Made by a program: the position numbers and the translations under genes. 64,000 nucleotides of DNA from Aureimonas sp. SA4125 (lineage in GTDB: Bacteria > Pseudomonadota > Alphaproteobacteria > Rhizobiales > Rhizobiaceae), in the NCBI RefSeq assembly GCF_019973775.1, contig NZ_AP025032.1, positions 372,001 to 436,000 of the forward strand, written 5' to 3'. Under the pieces are notes generated by a model that saw only the letters and a list, made by a program, of their open reading frames with translations, was not told the origin of the DNA and made no database searches. This document shows positions 33,795 through 43,958 of this stretch, one piece after another. The first letter of the stretch is position 1, and each line of letters begins with the position of its first letter.

Positions 33795-35156
33795 TCAGTC
33801 GATCGTCACCGTCTTCACGTTGACGAATTCGTGGATGCCCTCGTGCGAGAGTTCCCGGCCGTAGCCCGAGTTCTTGATGCCGCCGAAGGGCAGACGCTGG
33901 TCGGAAGCGGTCATGCGGTTGATATAGGTTCCGCCCGCCTCCAGCTCCCGCGCGAAGCGATCCTGCTCGCCGGCATCCGTCGTCCAGGCAGAGCTGCTCA
34001 GACCAAAGTCGCTGTCGTTGGCAAGAGCGATCGCGGCATCGATCGAATCCACCTTGAAGAAGGTGGCGCAGGGGCCGAACAGCTCCTCGCGATAGGCCGG
34101 GGCATCTTCGGGAATGTCGGCGATGATCGTCGGCTGGTAGAAATTGCCTTTGCCCTCCGGGGCGGTGCCGCCGATAACAAGCCGCGCACCCATGGCGACG
34201 CTTTTGGACACCTGCCCGGCAAGCTCGTCGCGGATTTTCGTGGTCGCGAGCGGGCCCATGTCGGTCGTGTCGTCCATCGGATCGCCGACCGTCATCGCCT
34301 CGACGCGGGCGCGGAACCGCTCGAGATAGTCGTCGTAGACATCGGCATGGACGATGAACCGCTTGGCTGCGATGCAGCTCTGGCCGTTGTTCTGCATGCG
34401 CGCCTTGACCCCGACCTCCGCCGCCTTGGCGAGATCGGCCGAGGGCATCACGATGAAGGGGTCGGAGCCGCCGAGTTCGAGGACGACGGGCTTCAGCTGT
34501 TGGCCGGCCTGCGCGGCGACGGCGCGCCCGGCCGGCTCGCTGCCGGTCAGCGTCGCCGCCTTGATGCGGCTGTCGCCGATGATCCCCTCGACCTTCGACG
34601 ACGGGATGATCAAGGTCTGGAAGACGCCCCGCGGCGCGCCGGCATCGGTGAAGATCTTTTCGATCTCGGTGGCGCAATGGCTGACATTGGAGGCATGTTT
34701 CAGTAGGCCGACATTGCCTGCCATGATGGCAGGGGCAGCAAAGCGCAGGACCTGCCAGAAGGGAAAGTTCCACGGCATGACCGCCAGTACCGGGCCGAGC
34801 GGGCGGTAGGCGACGAAATTGCGCCCGGCCGGTCCGTCGCGGACGTCGTCGGCGAGAAATTTTTCGGCGTTCTCGGCATAGAAGCGGCAGCCGGCAGCGC
34901 ATTTATCGACTTCCGCACGGGCCTCGACAAGACGCTTGCCCATTTCCCGCGTCGCGATCTCGGCCAGAAGGTCACGGCGTTCGTCGAGGAGATCGGCGGC
35001 GCGCAGGAGTAGGGCGGTACGCTCGGCAAAGCGCGTCGCGCGCCAGTTGCGAAAGGCGTCATCGGCACTCGCCAGCGCCTGCTCGATGTCGGCGTCCGAA
35101 TGCTCGGGATAGTCGGCGATCGTCTCGCCGGTGGCAGGATTGATGCTCTTTGCCAT
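33795..35156 (-). CDS. NAD(P)-dependent aldehyde (succinate-semialdehyde-type) dehydrogenase
   Basis: The 453-residue protein is an aldehyde dehydrogenase: PWNFPFWQVLRFAAPAIMAGN for cofactor binding, the catalytic Glu in VLELGGSDPF, and the catalytic Cys in NNGQSCIAAKRF. It oxidises an aldehyde to the acid; overall similarity is to succinate-semialdehyde dehydrogenases (GabD/YneI group), but substrate is not certain. MAKSINPATGE at 35154-35156 is the family start; an upstream in-frame extension is ignored. Confidence 0.92.
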   Translation of the reverse strand: MAKSINPATGETIADYPEHSDADIEQALASADDAFRNWRATRFAERTALLLRAADLLDERRDLLAEIATREMGKRLVEARAEVDKCAAGCRFYAENAEKFLADDVRDGPAGRNFVAYRPLGPVLAVMPWNFPFWQVLRFAAPAIMAGNVGLLKHASNVSHCATEIEKIFTDAGAPRGVFQTLIIPSSKVEGIIGDSRIKAATLTGSEPAGRAVAAQAGQQLKPVVLELGGSDPFIVMPSADLAKAAEVGVKARMQNNGQSCIAAKRFIVHADVYDDYLERFRARVEAMTVGDPMDDTTDMGPLATTKIRDELAGQVSKSVAMGARLVIGGTAPEGKGNFYQPTIIADIPEDAPAYREELFGPCATFFKVDSIDAAIALANDSDFGLSSSAWTTDAGEQDRFARELEAGGTYINRMTASDQRLPFGGIKNSGYGRELSHEGIHEFVNVKTVTID

Positions 35157-35379
35157 CGTCTGGCTCCGCTTGTTCGTGCCCATGGGCGAGGCGGGATGCT
35201 CCGGCCGCTGTCGGGATCCCCGCCCGGCAAGATGCATGCCGGGCCCGGGGGATCAAGACTTGGCGAGGGGAAAGTCGCGGCGGCCTTCGCTGCCGAGCAG
35301 AACATCGGACAGGCGGCGCCGGGCGCCAGCCTGCGACGGCCGCTTCACGCGCCGCTGGCCCTTGAAGGCCCAGGCCAGA

Positions 35380-38300
35380 TCAGTATTCGTTCTCGTAGAA
35401 CACGCCCACCTCGCCGCCGCCGGTAGCGCTGACCGCGCCGCGGGCCTTCAGGCCCTTGCCGAGGTCGAGGTCGATCGATATCCGGCCGGTGGAGTCGACG
35501 CCGACATAGGTGTTGTCGTTCAGATACTTGCCGACGCCGACGGCGGTCTGCCCGTCGGCATTCGTCTTGATGTCGAGGTCGTCGACGCCGAGCTGCGCGC
35601 GGAGGTTCTCGAGAAGGCCGCTCGAGCCTCCGACGCCGGCAAGCTGCGCGGCGGCTTCCGCCAATTGGGCGATCTGCAGCGGCGACAGGTTGGCCGTGCC
35701 CTGCTTGAAGATCAGCCGCGCCAGAACCTCGTCCTGCGGCAGAGCGGGCGTCGAGGAGAAGTTGAAGCTCGGATCGTTGGCCGGACCCGTGACGGCGATC
35801 GTCACGGTGACGTCGCCGGAGACGGAGGTGGCGAGGAGATCGAGCGTCGGGATGAGATCGCCGGTGAAGGTCAGCCGTCCGCGCTCGAAGTCGAGGCGGT
35901 TGGCGAGGATGGTAAACCGCCCGCGCTGCAGTTCGAAACCGCCAGTGATCGACGGCGAAGAAGCGGGCCCGGTGATGTCGATCGAGCCGCCGAGCTCGAT
36001 GTCGAGACCGCGGCCGCGCACGAAGACGCGGGAGGGTGCATTGAAGGTGAGGTCGAGCGCAAGGCCCGCCGACGAGGCGCCCTTCGATCCCTTCGGGGCG
36101 ATGGCGGCCTGTTGGCGCAGCACTGCTTCGGGCGCATTGCGGTGCCTGACGTCGATGCGGGCGAGCGACGTCGGCAGACGCTCGGGCACGAGGATATTGA
36201 TCGAGATTGCGTTGATCGTGCCGGCAAGAACAGGGCTTCCCGTCAGCGGCCCCGTGAGGGTCAGGTCGGCATTGAGCCGAGCCGCCAGGAGCTCGCCGTC
36301 ATTGTAGCGGCCCTCGGCGATCCGGACGGTGATGTCGGCGGGAAAGCCGTTCGCGAGCCCGACCGTGCCGCCGACGGAGATCGTGCCGCCGGCGGCGAGC
36401 TGCGCCGAGAACGACTGGATCGTCGCCGTCTGCCCGGTGAGGGCAATCGTGGTCGAGATGCCGTTGACCGCCAGGTTCAGACCGCCGTCAGTGAAGCTTG
36501 CGCCCGATGTAGCGATCGTGCCGTTGACGCTGGGAGCCGTCGCCGAGCCGGTGACGGTCGCGTTGACCGATGCCGTCCCCGACACGGAGCGACCGCCTTC
36601 GGCAAGAATGCGGTTGGCGATCGACAGCGGTACCGTGCCGTTCAGCGCAAGATCGAGCTGCGGCGCACCGGCGAGATCGACCGAACCATTGGCGGCAAAG
36701 GTCAGGCCGCTGCCGGCGAGATCGGCATCGAGGGTGAGAGTCTTGTCGGCAAAGCGCCCGCTCGCCGTGAGATCGAGCGGACCGACGCCGGCATCGCGTG
36801 TCTGCGCCAGCGACAGCCCGGCGGCGCGAAGGTCGTAGGTCGCCGCCGGATTGCTGGCTGGCCCGGTCGCACGCAGGCTGCCGTTGATGGTTCCCTGCGG
36901 ATCGATGCCGGCCGCGGCGGCCGCGGCGAGCGAGGCGGGAATGTTGGCGATGTCGACGGTGAGGTCGAGGGTGTCGCCAGCACTGCCGGCGACCGTCAGT
37001 GTGCCGCCGCCGACATCGACCCGCGCCGTCTCGATCGCGAGCCGCGCATCGCGGTAGCTCCCCCTCGCGATGGCGGCGACGGCCGGCGCGCCGGCGGCAC
37101 GGGTCTGCGCGACGGAGACGCCGGCGGCGCTGATGTCGAACACCGCGTTCGGGTCGGTGATCGACCCCGTCGCGGAGGCGGTGCCGGACAGCGTGCCCTG
37201 GGCGCCGAGATCGGGAACGAAGCCGTTGGCAAGGCCGACCGGCAGGCGATCCAGCGACACGTTCAGATCGAGCGCCTGGCCGACCGTGCCGCTGGCCTCG
37301 ATCGATCCGTCGCCGATCTCGGCGCGCGCGGTGGCGAGCGTCGCGGTGCCGCCGGCATAGCTGCCCGCAACCTCGAGACGGATGGGCGCCACGCCCGAGG
37401 CGCGCACCTGTTCGGCCGTGATGCCGGTGCCGGAGAGCTGGAAGGTCGCGCGCGGATCGGCGAGCGACCCTGTCGCCTCGGCCGAGCCCGAGAGTGTGCC
37501 ACTCGCCTTGAGGTTCGGCACGAAGCCGTTGACGAGGCCGACCGGAAGCTTGTCGAGCACGACGTCAAGGTCGAGCGCCTGCCCGACAGTACCGGTCGCG
37601 CTTAGCGATCCCTCGCCGATTTCGGCTCGGGCCGTCGCGAGCGTCGCGGTACCCTCGGCATAGCTGCCGTCGACGTCGAGGTTGATCGGCGCGACGCCGG
37701 AGGCGCGCACCTGCTCGGCGGTGATCTCGCGGCCCCTCAGTTGGAACGTCGCCTGCGGATCGGCAAGCGACCCGGTCGCCCGGGCCGTGCCGGACAGCGT
37801 GCCGGATGCCCTGAGATCGGGGAGATAGCCGTTGACGAGACCGACGGGCAGGGCATCGAGGACGACGTCGAGGTCGAGCGCCTCGCCGACGGTTCCCGTG
37901 GCGGTGAGGGAGGCCTCGCCGATATCGGCGCGGGACGTGCCGATGGTTGCGGTCCCCTTGGCATAAGTGCCATCGACGGTGAGTTCGACGGGGGCGATGC
38001 CGGCGGCCGCGACCTGGGTTGCCGTGATGCCGGTGCCGCGGAGCGCGAATGTCGCAGCGGGGTCGTTGAGCGAGCCGGTCGCCTTGGCATTGCCGGAGAG
38101 GAGGCCCGTGGCGCCGAGGTTCGGCACGAAGCCATTCGCGAGGCCGACCGGAATCTCGCTCAGCACGACGTCGAGGTTCATCTGATCGCCGACCGTGCCG
38201 GTCGCGGTGAGGCTGCCGTCGCCGACGAGAACGCGCGCCGTCTCGATCGTCGCCGTGCGGTCGGCGACGCTGCCGGACAGGTCGAGACTGAGCGGCGCAA

Positions 38301-41300
38301 TGCCCGAGGCCTTGATCTGCTCGGCGGTGATGCCGGTGCCGGCAAGGTTGAAGGTCGCCTGCGGATCGGACAGCGTGCCACTGGCCCTGGCCGTGCCCGA
38401 CAGCGTGCCCTCTGCCTTGAGGTCGGGCATGTAGCCATTGACGAGGCCAACCGGGACGGCGTTCAGTGCGACATCGAGATCGAGCGTCTGGCCGACCGTG
38501 CCGGTCGCCGTCAGCGATGCGGCGCCGATATTGGCAACGCCCGTCTCGATCCGCGCGGTGCCGTCGGCGAAGCTGCCGGCAAGGCGCAGTTCCACTGTCG
38601 GAATGCCGCCTGCGGCAATCGCCTCGGTCGTGATGCCCGAGCCTGTGACGTCGAACTCGGCGGCCGGCTGCGTCAGGGAGCCGGTGGCGGTGGCCGTGCC
38701 ATCGAGCGTGCCTGTGGCGTTCAGTCCGGGCACGAAGCCGTTGGCGAGCGCCACGGGGAGGGCCGTCATCGTCACCCTGAGGTCCAGCGCCTGGCCGATG
38801 CTGCCGGCGACGTCGAGCGAGGCGGCGCCGAGCGTGGCGCGGGCCGTGCCGAGGGTCAGCGTCTGCTCGGCATAGCTGCCGTCGAGTCTGAGCGCGATCG
38901 GCGGCACGCCGGCCGCCGCGACCGCCGCCGCGGTGATGTCGCGACCGGCGAAATCGAAGGTCGCCTGGGGTGCGGCGAGCGTCCCGGTCGCCTTCGCCGT
39001 GCCGGAAACCGTGCCTGAGGCATCGATGCCGTCGACGAAGCCGTTGGCGAGCGCGACGGGGATGGCGTCGAAGACGATGGAGACGTCGAGACTATCGCCG
39101 GCCGTTCCGGTGGCCGAGATGCGGCCGTCGCCGAGCGAGACGTCGGCCTTGTCGAGCGCCAGCGCTCCGCCGGCATAGCGGCCCCCCAGCACGGCCTGGA
39201 CCGGCTCGATCCTGGCTGCCCGCGTCTGGCGGGTCTCGATGTCCCGTGCCGAGACATCGAACTGCGCCTGCGGATCGGCCGCAGCGCCTGTTACCACCGC
39301 GCTGCCCGAGACCGTGCCGGCCGCCTGGAGATCGGTGACGAAGGGATTGGCGACAGCGACAGGGACGTTCGTCATCTCGGCCCTGAGATCATAGGTCGGG
39401 CCGACTGAGCCGGTGAGGGCGAGGGTGCCGGCGCCGACCGCAAGGTTCAGGCCGTCCAGCGTCGTCACGCCGTCGGCAATCCGCACGGTGGCGCGCTGCT
39501 GCAAGGCCACCGCCGCATTCTCGATCGCCGCGGTCAGCGTGTCGAGCGCGACGGTGGTCTCCGTCGGCGCGATCATCGCCTGTCCGGACAGCGCGACCGG
39601 AACGCCGTTCGCGCGGGCCTGCGCGTCGACCTGCGTCACATCGCCCTTGCGCGCCAGCGCGATGTCGGCGCCGTCCACCGTCGCGCCGCCGGCGACGATT
39701 CTTCCCGCGCGGATCGAGCCTTCGGGGAAAGGCTGGCCGAGATAGTCGGTGACGGCGAGATCGATCGCGACATCCGACAGCGTGTTGCCGCCGACCGCCA
39801 GCTGGTTCGAGGCGAGGTCGACCTTGGCGAGCGGAAATTCGTTCACGACGGACAGTGCGATGGTACCATCGAGATCGCCGCTCATCTGCTGCAGCGCGAG
39901 GGCTGCCAGCGGGCCGATATCGGCGACGTCGACCGTCAGAGTGCCGACCGGGGCGAGCGCTTCGCCGAGCGTCAGGTCGCCGGATATGACGTTCGGGCCC
40001 TGGCGGATCGCAAGATTGGAGATCCGGCGCTCGCCGGTGGGCAGTGTCTCGACCCTGGCGGTACCCGACAGCGGCTGGCCGTCGAGCGTGCCGGAGATGT
40101 CGACCGAGCCGGCCGGGCTCGCCGAGGCGAAATCGCCGCGCGCCTCGACCTTGAGGTCCGCCAGCTCGCGCCCGTTGACCATCAGTCCCTGGCTGGTCAA
40201 CGACACGTCGACATCAGGCTTTTCGCTGGGCCCGGAAGCCGTCAGCGCGAACGCGGCCTTGCCGGAGATCGTGGCATCCTCGCCGCTCGCGGCATCGAGC
40301 GTGCCGGCAATGTCGGCGCTGATCTGGCCGCCGGTGAGCGCGGCCGCGCCCGTAACGCTGAGGCCTGTGCCCGTGATGGCGAGATCGTTGGCCGCAAATC
40401 CGCCATCGGCGGCACGGGCGACGCGGCCGCCGACCGCCATCCGGTCGCCGGCCAGCGGGACGAGGGCTGCCGAGAGCGCCAGCGTGTCGAAGTCGCTCGA
40501 CAGCGTCAGGTCGAAAGTCGAGAAATTCATTGCCGCCGTGCCGGTGATCGCGGCATTGGCGACCTCGGTCGTGATTCGGCTCTGGCTGAGCGTGATGCCG
40601 TCCGTTCCAAGCGCGCCCTCGGCGGAAACGGTTACCGGCCCCGTCAGGAAGCGCCGCGCCGTGCCGGCGGGCGCGACGACAGAGGCCGCCGCCAGTTCGA
40701 TCTGCAGCGGGCCTGAAAGTCCGGACAGATCGAAGTCCGAGGACGTCACATGCGCCTTCAGGTCTGTCGCGACATAGGCGCCGTAGCCGGCGGTGGGCAA
40801 TGTCGCCGTCAGGTCGAGACTGGCGGCCGCGAGCGCCCCGGCAATCTTGCCTTTCAATGATGCAATGTCGACGATGGTCCGGCTGCCCTCGGCGCCGAAC
40901 TGCAACGGGATCGAGCCGCCGTCGCGCGAGGCGATGGCAAGGTCGAGCGCCGTCTGCGGCCCGGCGCGATCCAGCGTGCCGGCAACCGTCGCCGTGATCT
41001 GGCCGGAGGATAGCTCCGCCGCCTCGATCGCCACGACGCCGTCGTCGCGCAAGGTAGCCCGGACGTCGAGATTGGCGCCGCCTTCGGCAAAAGCCTTGTA
41101 GGCCTCGGGCACGAAGCGCTCGGCGGCGACCTGCAGCGAGGCCGCGACGCGGCGGCCGGCATCGACGTCGTCGACCTTCGCGGTAAGGGTCGCGGCCGGC
41201 TCGCCGCCGACGGTCAGCGCGCCATTGGCCATGAAGGCCCCGAGCGGGCCGGAGCCCCCGATGGTCAGCGACACCGGCGGCGCGCCGGGCAGCTTCAGGA

Positions 41301-41958
41301 GCGTCGCAACGAGCCCGCCGGCCGGCTCGCTGGCGTCGACCCTGATCTCCAGGCGGTTCTCTTCCGGCGCAAAGACGAGCGCGGCGGTGATGTCGCCGGG
41401 CTGGTCGAGGCGCTTCACGCCGATCGCGACGTCGAGCTTCGTCGGATCGGCGTCGAGGACCAGCTTGCCGTTGGCCGACAGCCGCGCCCTGACGCCGGCG
41501 ATCGCCTCGCCAAGGACGAACTCCGTGATCGCAATCCGCTGGATGTCGGCAGTGATGTTGGGCAAGCCCGACGACGGTTCGGCATTCGGGTCGGCCGGTG
41601 GGCTCTCGGGCAGGCGCTCGAGGATGATCTGCCCGGCCGTCAGCGATTCCACCGCGACGCGCGAGCGGATGACCGCCAGTGGCGACCAGTCCATCGCCAG
41701 ATCCCGCGCCGTCAGATAGACGCCCTGCGCGTCGGCGACGGTGACGCTCGAAATGCGCAGGTTTCCCGAAAGCGCGCCGCTGAGGCCGTCGATCTTGACC
41801 TGCATCGTGTCGGTGGAGATGAGGCCTTCGATCTGCCGCGCAAGGAATTCCTGCGCCGCAGCCGGGCGGGCGAAGGCGCCGAGGCCGGCAAGCACGACGA
41901 GCGCCAGAACGGCAAAACGGACATAGAGCCGGAGCGGGGGGAGGAAGCCGAGGATCAT
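35380..41958 (-). CDS. tamB: Translocation and assembly module inner-membrane protein TamB
   Basis: TamB spans the periplasm from the inner membrane to TamA and carries lipids or nascent outer-membrane proteins along a hydrophobic beta-groove. The 2192-residue protein starts with one membrane anchor (LYVRFAVLALVVLAGLGAFA). A long AsmA-like beta-rich body follows, and the conserved TamB/DUF490 C-terminus (RGRGLDIELGGSIDITGPASSPSITGGFELQRGRF..., ending GGGEVGVFYENEY). E. coli TamB has 1259 residues, so this one is very long. Much of the excess is nine tandem repeats of 101 residues (DNA 36664-39390). ATG at 41956-41958 is preferred; a TTG at 41962-41964 overlapping the tamA stop is an alternative. 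Confidence 0.95.
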   Translation of the reverse strand: MILGFLPPLRLYVRFAVLALVVLAGLGAFARPAAAQEFLARQIEGLISTDTMQVKIDGLSGALSGNLRISSVTVADAQGVYLTARDLAMDWSPLAVIRSRVAVESLTAGQIILERLPESPPADPNAEPSSGLPNITADIQRIAITEFVLGEAIAGVRARLSANGKLVLDADPTKLDVAIGVKRLDQPGDITAALVFAPEENRLEIRVDASEPAGGLVATLLKLPGAPPVSLTIGGSGPLGAFMANGALTVGGEPAATLTAKVDDVDAGRRVAASLQVAAERFVPEAYKAFAEGGANLDVRATLRDDGVVAIEAAELSSGQITATVAGTLDRAGPQTALDLAIASRDGGSIPLQFGAEGSRTIVDIASLKGKIAGALAAASLDLTATLPTAGYGAYVATDLKAHVTSSDFDLSGLSGPLQIELAAASVVAPAGTARRFLTGPVTVSAEGALGTDGITLSQSRITTEVANAAITGTAAMNFSTFDLTLSSDFDTLALSAALVPLAGDRMAVGGRVARAADGGFAANDLAITGTGLSVTGAAALTGGQISADIAGTLDAASGEDATISGKAAFALTASGPSEKPDVDVSLTSQGLMVNGRELADLKVEARGDFASASPAGSVDISGTLDGQPLSGTARVETLPTGERRISNLAIRQGPNVISGDLTLGEALAPVGTLTVDVADIGPLAALALQQMSGDLDGTIALSVVNEFPLAKVDLASNQLAVGGNTLSDVAIDLAVTDYLGQPFPEGSIRAGRIVAGGATVDGADIALARKGDVTQVDAQARANGVPVALSGQAMIAPTETTVALDTLTAAIENAAVALQQRATVRIADGVTTLDGLNLAVGAGTLALTGSVGPTYDLRAEMTNVPVAVANPFVTDLQAAGTVSGSAVVTGAAADPQAQFDVSARDIETRQTRAARIEPVQAVLGGRYAGGALALDKADVSLGDGRISATGTAGDSLDVSIVFDAIPVALANGFVDGIDASGTVSGTAKATGTLAAPQATFDFAGRDITAAAVAAAGVPPIALRLDGSYAEQTLTLGTARATLGAASLDVAGSIGQALDLRVTMTALPVALANGFVPGLNATGTLDGTATATGSLTQPAAEFDVTGSGITTEAIAAGGIPTVELRLAGSFADGTARIETGVANIGAASLTATGTVGQTLDLDVALNAVPVGLVNGYMPDLKAEGTLSGTARASGTLSDPQATFNLAGTGITAEQIKASGIAPLSLDLSGSVADRTATIETARVLVGDGSLTATGTVGDQMNLDVVLSEIPVGLANGFVPNLGATGLLSGNAKATGSLNDPAATFALRGTGITATQVAAAGIAPVELTVDGTYAKGTATIGTSRADIGEASLTATGTVGEALDLDVVLDALPVGLVNGYLPDLRASGTLSGTARATGSLADPQATFQLRGREITAEQVRASGVAPINLDVDGSYAEGTATLATARAEIGEGSLSATGTVGQALDLDVVLDKLPVGLVNGFVPNLKASGTLSGSAEATGSLADPRATFQLSGTGITAEQVRASGVAPIRLEVAGSYAGGTATLATARAEIGDGSIEASGTVGQALDLNVSLDRLPVGLANGFVPDLGAQGTLSGTASATGSITDPNAVFDISAAGVSVAQTRAAGAPAVAAIARGSYRDARLAIETARVDVGGGTLTVAGSAGDTLDLTVDIANIPASLAAAAAAGIDPQGTINGSLRATGPASNPAATYDLRAAGLSLAQTRDAGVGPLDLTASGRFADKTLTLDADLAGSGLTFAANGSVDLAGAPQLDLALNGTVPLSIANRILAEGGRSVSGTASVNATVTGSATAPSVNGTIATSGASFTDGGLNLAVNGISTTIALTGQTATIQSFSAQLAAGGTISVGGTVGLANGFPADITVRIAEGRYNDGELLAARLNADLTLTGPLTGSPVLAGTINAISINILVPERLPTSLARIDVRHRNAPEAVLRQQAAIAPKGSKGASSAGLALDLTFNAPSRVFVRGRGLDIELGGSIDITGPASSPSITGGFELQRGRFTILANRLDFERGRLTFTGDLIPTLDLLATSVSGDVTVTIAVTGPANDPSFNFSSTPALPQDEVLARLIFKQGTANLSPLQIAQLAEAAAQLAGVGGSSGLLENLRAQLGVDDLDIKTNADGQTAVGVGKYLNDNTYVGVDSTGRISIDLDLGKGLKARGAVSATGGGEVGVFYENEY
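36664..39390 (-). repeat. Nine phased 303-base repeats inside tamB
   Basis: Nine repeat units begin (minus strand) at 39390, 39087, 38784, 38481, 38178, 37875, 37572, 37269 and 36966, each exactly 303 bases from the next. The unit consensus is like DLDVVLDALPVGLVNG..., then GTLSGTARATGS, DPQATF, ITAEQVRASG and GTATLATARAEIG. Units six and seven (37875 and 37572) share about 80 of 101 residues, the first and last units much less. This is coding repetition, not a CRISPR. Confidence 0.9.
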
Positions 41959-41960
41959 CG

Positions 41961-43958
41961 TCAAAACGCCTGTCCGATTCCGGCATAGATCTGGTAGCTG
42001 CCGTCGCGCGAGCTCGGGTCCAGCGGAATGCCGACATCGATGCGGATCGGGCCGAAGCTCGTGAGGTAACGCGCGCCGACACCGACGCCGATCTTGAGGT
42101 CTCCGAAGTCGGGGACGAGGTCGTCGGAGACCGTGCCGGCGTCGACGAAGGGCACGATCTGGATGTTCTCGGTCACGCCGACCCGTACCTCGGCCGAGGC
42201 CTCGAACAGCGACAGGCCACCGGTCGGCGTGTCGTTGAAGTTGGAATCGCCGCCCGGCCGATCGACGTCGGGGAAGAACGGGCTGATCGTCTGGAACTGG
42301 TAGCCGCGCACCGAGCCGCCGCCGCCGGCATAGAAGCGCCGGTCGTTCGGCACTTCCTGGAGGTCGGCGCCGAAGATGGTGCCGTAAGCGACGCGTCCGG
42401 CGAGGATGAAGCGATCCGATTCCGCCAGCGACAGATAGGTCGACGCATCGACCCGCGCCTTCATGAAGGGCTTGGCATTCTCGAACTCGTAGGCCGGCTC
42501 GGCATAGAGCTTCGCGAAAAAGCCTTCCGTCGGGTTCAGGATGTCGTCGCGGCCGTCATAGGTGTAGGTGATCGGGACCGAGGCGATGAGATATTGGGCA
42601 TCGCCAAGATAGTCGGTGATCTCCTCGTATTCGCCGCGCAGCCGCACCTCGATCGTCTGCTCGGGAGTAAGCTTGTACTGGACGCCGCTCGTCGCCGCGA
42701 TCGACCGGCGGTCGTAGGCCAGGGGATGCTCGGAGGTCGCCTCGATCGAGCCGACATAGACCGAGTCCGGCCCGAGCACGCCGGGTTTCTTGAACACCGC
42801 CGAGGCCTTGTAGTCGAATTCGTCGGTCTCGCGCACGGTGTCGCTGAGGGCGGTCGCGCCGATGCGCGAGACCGAGGCGTCGAGGCGGATGCTCTCGGCC
42901 CGGCCGAACAGGTTGCGATTGCCCCAGTAGCCGGAGACGCCGGCGCCGTCGGTGTTGGAATAGGTCGCGCCGACGCCGTAATACTTGAACTTGCGCTCGC
43001 CGACCTCGACCTGCACGGGAAGCGAACCGTCCGCCGCCTGGCCCCGGCCTTCCTTGACCGTGACGCTCGAGAACACGTCGAGACCAAGCAGCCGCTCGCG
43101 GGCAAGCTTCAGGTCTTCCGGGCTGAACGTCTTGCCCGGCTCGATCTTGGCCATGTAGGCGATGAAGCCGGGGTCGACGTCCTTCGCCCCTTCGACGAAG
43201 GTCGTGCCGAAAGGAACGGGATCGCCCGGAGAAATGCCGAGCGTATAGTCGAGCCTGCCGGTCTGGGAGTCCGCGACGACGTCGCGCTCCGTCACGGCGA
43301 CGAAGGGGCGGCCCTCCTGGCGCAGGGCCTCGAGGAGCTTGGCTTCCTGGTCGAGAATGCGCACCGAGGCGGCGGACGAGCCGGAGGCGAGATCGAAGCG
43401 TTCCGGCGCGATCGGCACGCCATTGGCGGTGATGGCGACGGTCCCCAGCGTGAATTCCTGGCCGGGATCGATCATGATCGCGACTGGGACCGGCCCCGCG
43501 CCGAAGTCGGCATCGGGCGCGAGGGTGTCGATGTCGCGCCCCTCGATCAGAATGGTGACGACGCCGTCGTAGCGGCCGTTTTCGTAGAGCGAGGCGACGA
43601 GCCGCTTGCGGTCGTTCTTGGCCTTCGACAGGAGGCCGAGGGATCCGGATACCGGCTGGTCCACATCCGAGACGAGGGTCGAGGCCTTTTCGAGGTCCTC
43701 CTTCAGACCCTCGATCTCCGGCATGACGGCAAGCGTGACCGTGTACATCAAGGGATCGATGACCCCTTCGGCGGCCTTGTCCCGCTTCGAGAAGAACTCG
43801 AAGCCGAGGATCTCGAAGGCCCGTACCGGATACGGCGCCAGGATCAGGGCAGGGAGTGCGACGAAAAGACCAAGGACCCCCTGCCGCAGACGACACTCGG
43901 CCCGGGCGATCGGACGGCCTGATCGTCTCAGCAGGGCTGAATACTTGGAAGAGATCAC
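41961..43958 (-). CDS. tamA: Translocation and assembly module outer-membrane protein TamA (BamA family)
   Basis: TamA is an Omp85-family beta-barrel partner of TamB. The protein has N-terminal POTRA domains (RKRLVASLYENGRYDGVVTILIEG is a typical POTRA helix-strand) and a C-terminal 16-strand surface-antigen barrel with GGGGSVRGYQFQ (the conserved RGY loop), ending in GIGQAF with a terminal Phe. The start is uncertain. A GTG at 43956-43958 with GAGG upstream gives 665 residues and places a signal sequence (VLGLFVALPALILAPYPVRA) near residues 27-48. An ATG at 44055-44057 is a longer alternative. Its stop is directly followed by tamB. Confidence 0.92.
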   Translation of the reverse strand: MISSKYSALLRRSGRPIARAECRLRQGVLGLFVALPALILAPYPVRAFEILGFEFFSKRDKAAEGVIDPLMYTVTLAVMPEIEGLKEDLEKASTLVSDVDQPVSGSLGLLSKAKNDRKRLVASLYENGRYDGVVTILIEGRDIDTLAPDADFGAGPVPVAIMIDPGQEFTLGTVAITANGVPIAPERFDLASGSSAASVRILDQEAKLLEALRQEGRPFVAVTERDVVADSQTGRLDYTLGISPGDPVPFGTTFVEGAKDVDPGFIAYMAKIEPGKTFSPEDLKLARERLLGLDVFSSVTVKEGRGQAADGSLPVQVEVGERKFKYYGVGATYSNTDGAGVSGYWGNRNLFGRAESIRLDASVSRIGATALSDTVRETDEFDYKASAVFKKPGVLGPDSVYVGSIEATSEHPLAYDRRSIAATSGVQYKLTPEQTIEVRLRGEYEEITDYLGDAQYLIASVPITYTYDGRDDILNPTEGFFAKLYAEPAYEFENAKPFMKARVDASTYLSLAESDRFILAGRVAYGTIFGADLQEVPNDRRFYAGGGGSVRGYQFQTISPFFPDVDRPGGDSNFNDTPTGGLSLFEASAEVRVGVTENIQIVPFVDAGTVSDDLVPDFGDLKIGVGVGARYLTSFGPIRIDVGIPLDPSSRDGSYQIYAGIGQAF

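Noticed and set aside
36664..39390. Regular 303-base periodicity as a possible CRISPR or tandem non-coding array
   Set aside because: The period is a multiple of three, the units are translated in frame within tamB, and the units are far too long and divergent for CRISPR.
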